Below are positions 25,101-36,201 of a DNA stretch of 64,000 bases, one piece after another. Position 1 is the stretch's first letter. Each line of letters starts with the position of its first letter. Made by a program: the position numbers and the translations under genes. Under the pieces are notes generated by a model, which was given only the letters and a program-made list of their open reading frames with translations, ran no database searches and had not been told where the DNA came from. The stretch is from Litoditis marina (taxonomy: Eukaryota; Nematoda; Chromadorea; Rhabditida; Rhabditidae): assembly GCA_964036275.1 (NCBI GenBank), contig OZ038436.1, forward strand, positions 18,813,904 to 18,877,903, given 5' to 3'.

Positions 25101-28100
25101 ATAATGATGTTTGATAATACACGGCAACTGTTTCAGCGTGTCATCTTGTTCATACAAGATACAACCAAGATTGATGAAATGCGAGTATCAATCAATTCAT
25201 AGAGAGGGGTCCGTAGAATTAGAAACTAGGTATGGTCAGCGTTATTACCAGCTGATGCTGTTTTTACATTATATCTTATTTGTACATGAACTCTTTTACA
25301 TTTGGAACTGTGTTGCGTTATAAACTCTCCTAGTCTGACACATTCAGAGTTTTTCAAGATCATAATTAACACTTTCTATCCTTTTTTGAACGGAAAGGGG
25401 ATAATATTCGTACATCGTACTTTGTATTCGAGTATTTTCAAACTTTCAGTGAAAACGCGAAGAACTCCAGTTTCGACTTTGACCGTTATTTCGGCCGCCT
25501 CTCTACGAATACGATTGGACGTGTCTGTCTTCATGTACCAGTTGTCACAACTACCATGGACGTAGATGCGAGGTAGGGGCAGTCATGGTCAAGCTTTATT
25601 TTTTTCAGTCATAAGTTTATTGTTTCAAATATTGTCTGAATAGCCGAGGAAAACTTACGTTACTTTATCACTTTTTGCACAAGCACAACTGAAATTTGGA
25701 CAGATGGACATCTAGAGGCAAATGGAACACGCGCGAGGTTAATAATTATAGAATAGAATAGATTCATTCGCGATTCAACTTTCCACATTGTTGGATGTGG
25801 CACTCCGATTGGAGAAATAAAAGAAGAAAAGTTTAGGTAATGAAAAGGGTATTGTGACCCTGTTACGCGCTCATAATGATTGATGCCTTATACAATTGAA
25901 TGGGGATTGTACCTGTTTTTGTAGGAAAATAGTAATTATGGAACCTTTTCGGGAAAATTGCTATTTCAGTCTCTGCGACGCGATTCCCACGTGCAAAGGA
26001 GCGGTGGTCGTCGCTTCTCAACAACTAACGGGACAGGGTATGTGTGAAATAGACGGGTCTCGGATTTAAAGAAGGACGATTATGTGGTCCAATCGCAACG
26101 CTTCAGTCCTTTAAACCGCAATATACTTTTCAATTGCAGTTTAAAGGACCGATGTCACGGGATTGGTCCACATAATCGTCCTTCTTTAAGTTTCGCACGC
26201 AAGTTTTTAAGTCGGGCAAAAAATAATGAATCTGTGGGTTGCGGAGGAAGCGATAAAATTTTGAAACAGGGTCACGTAAGTGTATGGTTATGTTGAACAT
26301 CTTATTCTTTTGGCAAATAGTTTCTGTGTTGAAGCTGCTAGACGGCTCCATATTCGCTAGGTCTCCACGTTATTTCAGATTGTCAGCAATGTTTTCTATG
26401 GCGTTTCACGTAATTTGCACTTCACCTATATGAAAGTGTTGATGACATAGCAGTTATTGATTCTTATCATATGTTTGTTGTCAAGAGAGATTTTTCGGAA
26501 ATCAGATGTTTAACCTGGGTGAATATACTATGAAAATGGGTGAAAAGTGAGATTTTTACCAGTAAAGGTGAAATTTTCTGAAACTGTGTCAGTTCAAACT
26601 CTCGATTTTGAAGAAAAACGGGTGATTCAATGTTCAATCCAACAAAGTCGGCCTACGTTTGATTCTTTTAAATAAGAACCGATTCAATATTCCGTTGATT
26701 GTTCAGGTCGTGGTGGAAATGAGTTTGTCTCTCCCGTTGGCGCGGCCATGTTCACTTTTTCCCTGGTCCTGCCCCGAAACAGCTCTCTGGCCAGTTGTCC
26801 CTCCTTCATACAACACGTCTTTGCTGTGGCCCTGGTAGATGCCGTACATGAATTGAGTGGAGTTGAGGTGCGCCGTTCATTTTTGTTCTACTCCTGTGTA
26901 ACAGTATTCCATTAAGTATCTCAACTATATTTTCTGGAATTCACACCTTGAGCCGGGATTTTGATGGAAAGTGTTGTGACCAAGATAGCCGTAGTCATGT
27001 ATTTAGAATTGAAAAATAAACTTTTTCGTTAGGCGTCACTCCTACATTCACGTTACGTCATGTAGCTGACGTGGGGAACATTGACTTTTTACGTCATGTA
27101 TTTCGTCCTTTTTACGTCCTTTCTGAATTTGTATTGCGTTTGGGGAATTGTAGTTTGACCCCCCCACCGGGGGGTTATAATTGAATTTATCGTTTCAGCC
27201 CCCCACTCGTTGAAGTTTGACCCCCCACCATTGAAGTTCTACCCCCCGCCGACCCAAGTGGGGGGTAAATAGTACATGTCGAAGTTGAATTTTGACCCCC
27301 CCCCCTCTCTCTCCTAGATTTTCAGGTTTTAGCTTGGGTGGGGGGTTGAAGTGCTACGGGGGGGGGACTCAACTAAAGTGGGGGGGGGGGGGGCGATACT
27401 TCAATTTTCCCCTGACGTGGTCCGAATAAGAGTGTGTTCGTAGGAAACAGTAAAAAACGTTGATTTTGCAGGAATTTCCGTTGAGGATAAAATGGCCTAA
27501 TGATTTCTACTTCAATCGGTCCCACAAGGTTGGCGGAATGATCGTAACAGCTAGTAGCAGAGATGACGGACTAGTTGTTCATATAGGTATGTTTCGTTTT
27601 TTCAACCTTTCAAAATCTTCATTATTATGTACTAGAGAATAAATTAGTGATGCCTGTGTTGTTTGATCAAAATGGGAATTGTAAGCACGTTGTAGATAAA
27701 CGTAAGTGTAAATATTGATCCATGAGTATTCCCCGATCAGTAAATCCCTGAATATGTAATGGGTTAGGGTTCACAAGGTTTTATCTACTAGAAATTAGTC
27801 AATGTATTTATGATAATTTTCATTATTTTGTTTTTCATTCTTTCAAAGTAATTTCCATCTTTTCCCAGGTGCCGGCCTGAATGTGAGCAATTCCCAGCCG
27901 ACAGTTTGTCTGAATGACATTGTGCCCGATGGGGTCGATATGAAGTTCAGCATTGAGGAAGTCGTTGCAGAATCTTTGAACAAGTTCGAGTGTTAGTTTT
28001 TGTTCCATTTTTATTTTAGAACATTTTATTTTCATCTATTGTGGTATGATGATTTTATCATTAACCTTGTTATGCCTTCTCCTTTCCATTCGGTGAAATG

Positions 28101-28917
28101 CTGATTTGGATATTGATCCTCCATCTCTGTTCTCAAATTTCGTATAGATTTTTCTAACGACAATAATTTTGAAGTTCTATTCGATTTACTGCTGTGATTT
28201 CGAGGTTCCACCTTTTCAGATTGGTTGAATATGTACGAAATCAAGGGACAAGCTGAGTTTTTGAAGAAATACTACGAGTACTGGCTTCATGAGTGAGTTT
28301 CGTCACATTCAATTGTTCACTTTACTAGTTACAACACCCTGTTATAGAATTATCCTAATCCTTTTCGTTTTTTTCAGCGGCGAGATTGTTCTACTGGAAG
28401 ACTACGGTGAAAAGTGTGTGATACGTGGGCTGGACAAATACGGGTATTTGCAAGTGAGAAGTAAAAAAAATCCGAGCAAGGTGAGATATTTTATATTACG
28501 ACACATCTTATAGCGATCAGAAGTTCAGAAGTAATTGCTTACGCCTGAAGTAAGAAACAATCAAATTCAAAAGATTAATATGGAAACCAGTGAAATATTA
28601 TAATATGCGTTTTTATGAAAGATTCACGGAACAAATGCTGGAATGATACTGGTACAGATACTATAGTAAGCAAAGTTAAGTTGTATTTTGATCTACGTAA
28701 CCAAACCTGGTGCATTTTCAAACTACAACTCAGCTTTGGTTACCCCGACTAGCGAGCACAGTTGCCAAACTACAATGAAAATGCACCGGTATTAATGTTC
28801 ACCGTGCTCATACTATCTGTGTCTATCTATACAAACGTATGATTTCAGCTCTTCTCGGTGGGAGACAACGGTAACACATTCGATATGATGAAGGGACTGA
28901 TTCGACACAAGGTGTAA
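22159..28917 (+). CDS. HLCS: Holocarboxylase synthetase (biotin--protein ligase)
   Basis: The enzyme makes biotinyl-AMP and transfers biotin to lysine on carboxylases. Exons: 22159-22164, 22213-22356, 22662-22736, 22829-22903, 23435-23545, 23797-23869, 24255-24344, 24559-24680, 24958-25082, 25450-25572, 25970-26037, 26707-26867, 27472-27586, 27869-27991, 28220-28292, 28378-28480, 28849-28917: 551 residues, in phase throughout. The eukaryotic N-terminal region (ILVYAGGQSSLYD) spans about residues 1-270. The catalytic BPL/LplA domain shows IGRVCLHVPVVTTTMD, GQGRGGN (~335-341), RIKWPND (~396-402) and HKVGGMIV with the catalytic lysine, then GAGLNVSNSQPT. A C-terminal SH3-like domain follows (GEIVLLEDYG, GLDKYGYLQV, GNTFDMM). 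The human enzyme has 726 residues, so this one is shorter at the N-terminus. The two-codon first exon is the weakest call. AATAAA at 28974-28979 fits the 3' end. Confidence 0.94.
22425..22500. repeat. Copy of the TGTAGTTTGATC-family element
   Basis: Begins CTGTAGTTTGATCCACATG and ends with CGACCAAAATACAAGAGGATCAAATAAAACTG (given here in two parts, CGACCAAAATACAAGAGG and ATCAAATAAAACTG), matching the family blocks at 17578 and 42085. It lies in an intron of the biotin ligase gene. Confidence 0.5.
26070..26185. mobile_element. Foldback element flanked by TTAA
   Basis: Two arms of about 55-60 bases, starting AGAAGGACGATTATGTGG and ending in its reverse complement CCACATAATCGTCCTTCT, fold into a hairpin with a short centre near 26125-26135. 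TTAA lies directly outside both ends (26066-26069 and 26186-26189), which fits insertion at TTAA as in piggyBac-type elements. The ends do not carry a classical piggyBac CCC start, so the class is inferred. It lies in the biotin ligase intron between 26037 and 26707. Confidence 0.65.
27073..27412. mobile_element. G/C-homopolymer-rich element with GGGGAA...TTCCCC ends
   Basis: Ends are GGGGAACATTGA and TCAATTTTCCCC (11 of 12 complementary), with TGACGT just outside both ends (27067-27072 and 27413-27418). The interior holds repeated (T)GACCCCCC and GGGGGGT blocks, and an inner GGGGAATTGTAGTTTGACCCC that also pairs with the right end. The long G and C runs are prone to assembly error. It lies in the biotin ligase intron before the exon at 27472. 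Confidence 0.5.
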
Positions 28918-29010
28918 CACAGATACGAGGTCATATCTGCACAATGCATAAATATTATAATAGATTATATATTAATAAAAGTTTTGCCTATATTTTCCAA
29001 TTCTCGTCAT

Positions 29011-32000
29011 TTAGAATCCAGCCACAGGTCCCTTGCTAATTGCATTCATAAGGGAGCTGCCGAATTTGGAGAAGAATAGCATTGCTTTCAGCTCTTTTAT
29101 GACGCGGTCAATCTGAAAAGAAGCTGTAGTTTGTTTAGTACCTCCAATTTGATGGCTCATAATGAAAACAAAACAGTGGACATTTAATCGAAGTGTCTCG
29201 TAGTAACTGTACGACTTCTAAAACAACTGTACTACTTCTAAAAATTGTACAACTTCTAAAAAAAACTTCTAGCAAAACTTCCATTTAGTGATTGAGTTCT
29301 TACCTCAGCCGTAGTGGTTTCGCGACCAAAACTGAACCGGACGGTTTTCGCAGCCATTTCGGACGATAACCCGCAAGACATCAACACCGAACTGAAAAGT
29401 AATAAACCCAATCAACTACTTATGTAATTATTCTGCAGATTACCAACTATACATGCATGGTCAAAACATTCAGAGAAGATTAAAGGTAACAGTGAATTTC
29501 ATTTGCCACATCAATAACTGAAACCTACAGTATGACATAATTGATTGATTCAGGAATTAAGCTGGATTCACCATGCAGGTATAGTCTTTTCCATTCCTAC
29601 TGAGACTCCTACAGTAGGAGTTCGAAACTTCCAAGCCGTTTTGCTCACTCACTTTTGATCGGAGAAGTTGAGGATTTTCGTACCTCATTCTCCTTCTCTG
29701 GTACAGTAAATATACGAGAGAATTTTCCATGAACTACATTTTCAGCTTCATAACAGCCTTCGGAAAGTTTGTAAGGTTACTGTAGGGAGTCTCAGTAGGA
29801 ATGGTGTGAACTATAGACCGGATGTATTGTGTGCTGTTTAACTGATGGAACGAAATTCGCAAAACTGACCTGACACTGCCACTGTGACAAGCCGCACATG
29901 TACTGGCGGTGAACGATTTACATCTGAAATTTGAGAAAGCAGTTTATATTTTTAGGACAACTTTCCGTAAATTCTGAATTATCGAAAAGTTGTTGTCCTA
30001 TCTATACAATGTCTGTTTATCATAGAACGCTCGAACAATAGATCAGGAATACTTTGTCAACCAACTTTTGTAGCAGTTCAACGCTAGTTCCGGTGTATTT
30101 GTGGAATAGCACACTACTCGTATTGGGAAGTCGGGGGGAGGAGGCAAAGTTCACCCTATGAACTTCTGGTAGATGAACCTGGAAAGTTTGGAAATACAGC
30201 ATGCGATTGAAAGAACAAATGATCCTTTATTCTATCCATTTTTAGACAAGTACATAACCAATCTAGATGTGAATTCTCAATATTTCATGAGTAGTATGAT
30301 TGCTCCTTTTCTTCAAGTTTTGTGGAACAGTGCAACTATTCTATTAACTATCTGATTGAGAAAGTTGTTGCAATTCACAACAAACAACCTTGAGCTGTTC
30401 CTCAAAGTAGTCCCTAGCTGTCTGCAGTGTGCTGGTAATTGTGTCGATTCGACCGACACAAAGCTGTGCGGCTGCTCCCAATCCCACAATCATCGGAGTG
30501 TTCTCGGTGCTGAAGTATTAGGGGTGTAAGATTGAGTACGAAACTCGATTCCAAACCAAAAGTTACACTTATAACCCAATAACTAAAAGTTTTTCGGAGC
30601 TCGAACACTCTGACTGTAGAATATGTGATTGAAAGCAATACCTTTCTCTGCAACTGTTCCATTATTCAAATACTACTCAAAAAGTTCCCGTCAACTACTC
30701 TAATAAAAAACTATCTTCTCTTGGAATAGTTTTTCTTTAAATGTCTGCAAGACCTGCCAACAAAGTAGATGACGTCGTGAACATACCCAGCCCGGAAACC
30801 GTCCTCCTGACCACCGCCCAATATTAAAGGACTGAGTTCCACCGTATTTCTTGACCGGATTATCAAGGCACCGATGCGAGGGCCGTAGAACTGAAATGTT
30901 GTGTTTTTTTACATTTCAAGATAGATCACTTTGAATAGTTAGGAAAGGGTGGAAAGTCTCCACTTCACTAAAATGAATGCGATAGCATACTGTACATATC
31001 AATTGTGTTTTTCGTATCTTCAATTAGTCTTGGTCGTGAAGATTTGCTCCAATCTACTGCGATCAGTCCGGGTCTACCTCTGCTAGTAACCTTCCCCCTT
31101 GGTTGTCTCTCTTAATTGATGGTCCCCAGCCGCCGCACTCACTACGGTCTCCCGATCAGTCCTCTACAAAAGCGATTATAGAGTTCGCTCGTTCTAAAGC
31201 AGACCTATACGGTGTGTGTATGTTGCATGGTTCCCCTGTGTCTGTAGTACAGCCATACAGCCGTAATTTGGCGCGTTTGAGACATTTCGCCCATGGCATG
31301 CCGGCCCTTTCCCGGCATGCCCTAGGCAGCGATGTCTCCGAGTTGATCGCGTTGCTTTAGGCTCGAATATTAGGGACTTATGTCGTGTGTCGAGATCAAA
31401 CTACAATTCGAATTTTGTCCCTCCCTATAAGCAATTCAATGAAAAGTATACTTCTACAACATCATATTTTTTTCAACGTTGTTGATGTTGTGGCCGCTCA
31501 CTTCCGACCATTTTCCACAATTTGCCAACAGGTATAATACCTACCTTATGCCCAACAACTGTGACCGCATCTACTTTCAGTTCGTTCAAGTTCACGTCAA
31601 TTTTGCCGACGGCCTGTGCGGCATCTGTATGGATGAAAATTGAGCTATCTGAAAATGAACGAATTACATAACTATGATTTGGAATCAACGATAAACTGGT
31701 TGGAAAGAGTTTAGTCATAGAAGAAGTAGATGGTATATTCGCGTGGAACGTTAACAGTAGTTTTGTAGCAACTTCAGTCACCTATTCGTCGCTAAGACCT
31801 GGTAATCCTATTGGTAATAAATGAAAAGCTGTCTAACTCCGTACTATTACTGGTAGGAGCACAGCTTCCGGTTTCAGGTGTTTAACCTCAATGAAGAATC
31901 AGGAACAGTAGGTCAAACCTGGATTCCAGAAAATTTTAAAAAGCAGGCCAGTTTTGAACTTCAGAGAAGGTTCAATAGTGCTCACCGTACTTCTTCTTGG

Positions 32001-33980
32001 CCGCAATGACAATATTGGATATTTGTCGAATCGGCTGTATTACTCCCGTCTCATTGTTGGCTAACATTATTGTGAGGAGACAAGTATTCTCGTTGATTGC
32101 GGCCTCTATCTCACTAAGGTTCACCTGACCAGAAGTGCCATCCACAGTGACCAGAGTTAGGTCTGAAAAAAGTTATACTACTAACGTTAGCGATAAAATG
32201 ACTTGAGGTAGAGGCGAAACGTACCACTTATATTCTCCCTTTCTCTCAACAATTATTTTACACTGTAACTATATTAGCGCTTTCTTTATTATTCATACTT
32301 CAAAATTATAGTAAAAATTAGATACATGTACAAGTGGGGTTCAGATGATCTTATTGTCGTGTGATCAGAAATGAGGAAATTCGGGGAAAAGGACTCCATT
32401 AGCGCCAGACTTGAAATAAATTATTTCGAATGACAAATAATGAAATTTGACGTGTTTCACGAGACAAGAATGAAATAAAAACATGGTTGATTTGAGACAC
32501 TTCGGACCTTACTGGCAAGTGTATACAACGTTGTACAGTACGCTGCATGAGGCGACGTAAAGACGACGAGGACTATAAATGTACCCACCAATGGTACCAA
32601 TATTTTGTAGATTTAGAAGGGGTTGAAGTACAGATGGGTGTTCGATAACAGAGCTGATCACGTGAGGCTTTGAACCACCGACTTTTTTGAGAGCTTTCTC
32701 CACCACACAACGAATTATCCAATTGTTGGCCTGAAAGCCAGAGTAGAGTTACGAACCTTGAAAACACTTGAGCATGAAAAAACACGAATATTTGTGCTAT
32801 TTAGGTTTCACAAGTCCACTTTTACATTTTTGTTTATGATGTTGATCTTGGGTGAACCCGTCGGCCATTTGGTTGTAATAATTATATCCCTAGTGACAGC
32901 ACAATCCACAACAGCGCCACGGAAACAAAGTCATAGTTGAGAAAAAATGTTTTGTTATACAGGGTCGCTCTATACAAAACACGCCTTTAGTGTGCCTATC
33001 TCACTGTGTTTGTAGTTTGATTCGATCGCTTTCCGGTTGGAATTCGTTACAAACGGCGCCTGAGATCAAAGTACAAAAAGTACAAAGCGAGATCTGAATT
33101 TCACCCAATTTCACCAGCATTCAAGCTGGACAAAACTCTATTGAAGTTAGTAGTCACAGAGAAAAATGAGAGTAACGATTATGGTTTGGCAATTTGCATT
33201 GAGTGTTCGATATGACTTATGTTATATTACGGCAACTTTTTTATCAAGTTTTCGTAGTTCACTAACCTCCGAACCGCCAGAAGTGAAAATGACTTCCTTC
33301 GAAGTGACATGGAACAAATTTGCCAGCGATGTTCTGGCTGTATCAATCGCCGATTTCGCTGCTCTGGCTGAAAACAATGTACGAGTTATATCAGATAATG
33401 AATAATACGGTGGTTCTTACAAGTGTGTCACGAATTAAAAAAAGGTAGATTGTCTGGTGAAACTCTCTCAAATAGTGCAGAAAGATTTCGAGTTCGGTGG
33501 TGCTTTACTGTGTAGCTCTAAAACAGCTGTGAAATCTCTTGTACAAAACTCTATTCTAGTTCCAAATCTGTCCAAATGAATTGAACGTTTGCAAATTCTA
33601 TCGTTTGGTTGTGTGAATGACTAAGGGATGGTGGTCAGAGACGTTGTTTATGTTACGTTGTAAATTGTATAGATAATCAAATCTCTAAAAAATAGATTAG
33701 TCACACGATTATAGAGCAGAGAACTGGAAGGAATCAAGAAGACATTGCGAGGTAGAGAGAGACGGGGAGGGGGTGAAGTGAGGAAAAAGAGGTAGACAAA
33801 TTGTGTATGTTAGTTTTTCTGTGAAGAAAAGGTATTCATCCTACCAGATGCACTCTGACTGCTCGGATTCGCCCAAAGCTTCAATGCTCCAATAATACTA
33901 TCCTCTACTTTTGGGTCGAGCGGAGTTGTAGAATTGAAATCCAGATAAACGGGCGACTGTTCTTCTATGTACCACGACAT
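29011..33980 (-). CDS. SCLY: Selenocysteine lyase (class-V PLP enzyme)
   Basis: This PLP enzyme splits L-selenocysteine to alanine and selenide, for selenium recycling. Exons (transcript order): 33845-33980, 33267-33367, 32598-32730, 31986-32162, 31545-31648, 30787-30890, 30389-30509, 30066-30178, 29870-29923, 29304-29391, 29011-29112: 410 residues, all in phase. Motifs: YLDFNSTTPLDPKV near the start, FTSGGSEANN, HTDAAQAVGK (~189-198), VVGHK with the PLP lysine at ~217, FYGPRIGALIIR, LGGGQEDGFRAGTENTP, and ASTCAACHSG with the catalytic cysteine at ~342. The AACH loop, rather than the SGSACTS type, and the lack of a mitochondrial presequence favour SCLY over NFS1. An extra cysteine (~339) sits three residues before the catalytic one. 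A TTTTTCAG acceptor ends six bases before the ATG. The gene is convergent with the biotin ligase. Confidence 0.92.
29591..29804. mobile_element. MITE-like element with CCATTCCTACTGAGACTC inverted ends
   Basis: The left end CCATTCCTACTGAGACTC continues TACAGTA, and the right end is its reverse complement with one inserted base. Pairing can be followed inward over roughly 50 bases (AAACTTTCC / GGAAAGTTT). A relative with the same terminal block lies at 47345-47556. No clear target duplication was found. It lies in the selenocysteine lyase intron between 29391 and 29870. Confidence 0.65.
31040..31360 (+). other. 107-codon open frame of unknown origin within a selenocysteine lyase intron, opposite strand
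   Basis: From the stop at 31037-31039 the plus strand is open to TAG at 31358-31360, with no ATG near its beginning (a TTG lies at 31103). Composition is richer in GC than the surrounding intron and it uses many CCG/GCC/CGG-type codons. The frame contains a perfect hairpin at 31295-31321. I recognise no family, see no splice signals that would make it an exon, and cannot exclude chance. It could be a fragment of an inserted element. Confidence 0.35.
31295..31321. repeat. Perfect 10-bp stem hairpin
   Basis: GGCATGCCGG (31295-31304) and CCGGCATGCC (31312-31321) are exact reverse complements around the 7-base loop CCCTTTC. It lies inside the intronic open frame on the plus strand. Confidence 0.8.
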
Positions 33981-34964
33981 GTTCTCTCTGAAAAAGTATA
34001 CTGACGGGAAAGAATTAAATAAACAACCGAATATCCCTAACCAATTCCGCGCTACTATAAAGCTCTAGTTCTTAACATTGTCACTGATCCTATGGAACGT
34101 TTCATTGCAAGTAGGTTCGTTTGTTACAGAAGTTCTTGAGAAAACGAATCATAAAATGATCGGGTCTGAACTTGGTTTAAAACGACACAAAAAGTTATCA
34201 CAACATATGAGAGCGATACAAAAATCGAAAAAAAAATTGTTTAATAACATCAAAGTCAAAGTAAAACACATGGGATGCGGGTAAACGATGACGTTCACAC
34301 TTTGTAGTCTGGCGTGTAGTTTAGCCTCCCCTCCCCCAAAGCACAACTATAAGTCATATGAAGGTTTATTCTCAAAATTAATGAACCAGTAGGATCCCGC
34401 TTCTTGATTGCAAATGTAGTGAACATATAGTAATTTAGAACTGATGCGCGATAGCGATAATCTAACGTTTTTCTATTTCATTTGAAAGTAATCGTAGCAT
34501 TAGAACACTCTCCACTTTCTTCAATACCAATATGTGATCTTGAATGACTGAATCACTCGAAAACTATGTAAATAATAGGAAATACGCCGAGATATCAGCG
34601 AAGTAATCGAGGTTCGATACAGCCGGCTGGCAGCCTAATTTCGATTACTGTATGTTTCTAGGCAGTCGTACGCAGTATTGCGCGCGCAAGAAAATAGTAT
34701 CTAGATTTTTCGTTCTTTTTTTTTATTTTATTCAAAAAGTTATCATTTGTTCTTTCGTTGTCTATTTCATTCTGTTTTCTGATTTTCTCGAATTGTACAT
34801 ATACATTAAGAGCATCTCGAGATGTCACGTAAACGTGAAATCTATCGGAAATTATGGTATCTATCATTGACTTTTCTCCAACATGGTGTTTTTTCACGTT
34901 TTGCGTGACTATTGAGTTCAAGCCTTTGCTACAAACCTACTCTGATTAAAGACCATTTTCAGAA
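33981..34964. other. Divergent spacer between selenocysteine lyase and prefoldin 2
   Basis: About 980 bases shared as upstream region by two divergently transcribed genes. No exon is supported. A GTGTTTTTTCACGTTTTGCGTGA stretch near 34885-34907 resembles one near 14650-14670 and may belong to a further dispersed repeat. A GGTTCGATAC motif near 34611 was examined as a tRNA T-arm and not accepted. Confidence 0.5.
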
Positions 34965-35967
34965 ATGGCCGCTCCCCAAGGATTGACTCCTGCCGAGCAG
35001 GAAGAGCAGAAGAGAGTGGTGGAGGTATTTCAGAAATTGAGAGAAGATCAACAGAACATGGTCACCGAGATAACTAGGATTGAAGAGGAGAAGCGAGAGT
35101 TCGGGTTAGTTTCATTTTACTCATCTTAGTAGTAGCTCTATAGTATAGTGCTCGAAAATGCGAATTCGATGGTCGAAATCGAAACGTATTTTATGTTTTC
35201 GTTGTCCTGCTAATATGATTCTTATCCATACTTTTGTGAGGATCACTTTTATGAAACCAGTTTTAGGCAAGCAAACGGTTCACGAATCTTCTGTTCTTGT
35301 CGTCAATAAAAGTCCTATGCGTGATTCGACTAGATTATCCCTACTTCAGACGCGTTGTCGATCTGCTTCGTGAACTAGATGGCGAGCAGAACTGCTTCAA
35401 AATGATGAGTGACACTTTGGTTGAGTACAAAGTGAAGGATGTCATCCCCACGCTCGAGTTGAACCATGCTAATGTGAGTATAGTTGAATAGAAATTAAAA
35501 AAAACAGTGTTGGCACCAATGTGTTTGTGTGAGCTTGAGCTAGGTATACTTATATCCAGAAGATTATTCATTCTTCCGAACTGACAATGTTTAAAGATAT
35601 CCATCTAAAATTATGAATAGTCAAAGAGTACCTACGTCCTACAAGTCGTTTAGTACAATCATCGTCTCAACAAGCTTCAAACTCTTTTCATAATAGTATT
35701 GTTAAATACACATATATCTATATTTTTTTACGATCTTTGAATGTGGTTTATGTGATTGAGTGCCTTTTTACTGAAAATCTACTATTGGAACTGGTCCATT
35801 TTCTTGATTTTCAGTTGACCAAACTGAGCAAGGACCTGAACGACAAATTGGTCGAGAAGGGAAAGGATTTGAATACCCACAAGGAAAAGCACAACATTCG
35901 TTTTCTAACCGAAGAGGAGACGCAGAAAATACGGGAAGCTCAGATGAAACAGGCCCAAGAGAAATAA
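34965..35967 (+). CDS. pfd-2: Prefoldin subunit 2
   Basis: Prefoldin is a cytosolic hexamer of coiled-coil tentacles that delivers unfolded actin and tubulin to the CCT chaperonin; subunit 2 is a beta-type subunit. Exons: 34965-35104, 35350-35473, 35815-35967, giving 138 residues in phase (human 154). The N-terminal helix ([20 protein letters not shown]) leads into the beta hairpin region ([19 protein letters not shown]), then a second helix and a charged tail ending KQAQEK. The start is supported by TTTTCAG ending two bases before the ATG, a typical nematode trans-splice or leader acceptor. The DDX49 gene follows 234 bases downstream on the same strand. Confidence 0.94.
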
Positions 35968-36201
35968 TTCATGCTTTAATACTTTCTATCATTGAGAAAT
36001 TTGATGTTGATCACATTTTTGCTACTTTTTAAGTTGTTGCTTTTATATTGTTGCACTTTTTATGTTTATGAAAAGCTTCCCGATTATCATGTTTATATTA
36101 TGTTGTGCGTATTTTTCGCATCGTACCTTATCGGTTTCAACTTCATAGAATGTTTTCGTTATATGACAGTGGCAGTAGTTCAGATATTACGCTTATTTTA
36201 G
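35968..36201 (+). other. Short intercistronic gap, possible operon junction
   Basis: Between the prefoldin 2 stop and the DDX49 ATG there are only 234 bases, T-rich, ending in TTATTTTAG directly before the ATG. Spacing and acceptor position are those expected for a downstream operon gene processed by trans-splicing. No independent promoter element is recognisable. The operon itself is an inference. Confidence 0.5.

Noticed and set aside
30053..30065. A non-canonical AT-starting donor for SCLY exon 8
   Set aside because: A normal GTTGGT donor 13 bases earlier restores phase and gives a better match to the family.
29011..33980. Mitochondrial cysteine desulfurase NFS1 as the identity of the PLP enzyme
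   Set aside because: No presequence, the active loop is of the AACH type and the N-terminus and overall wording follow SCLY.
34600..34640. GGTTCGATAC followed by CCGGCTGGCAGCC, resembling a tRNA T-arm
   Set aside because: No matching acceptor stem, D-arm or anticodon arm at the right distance on either strand.
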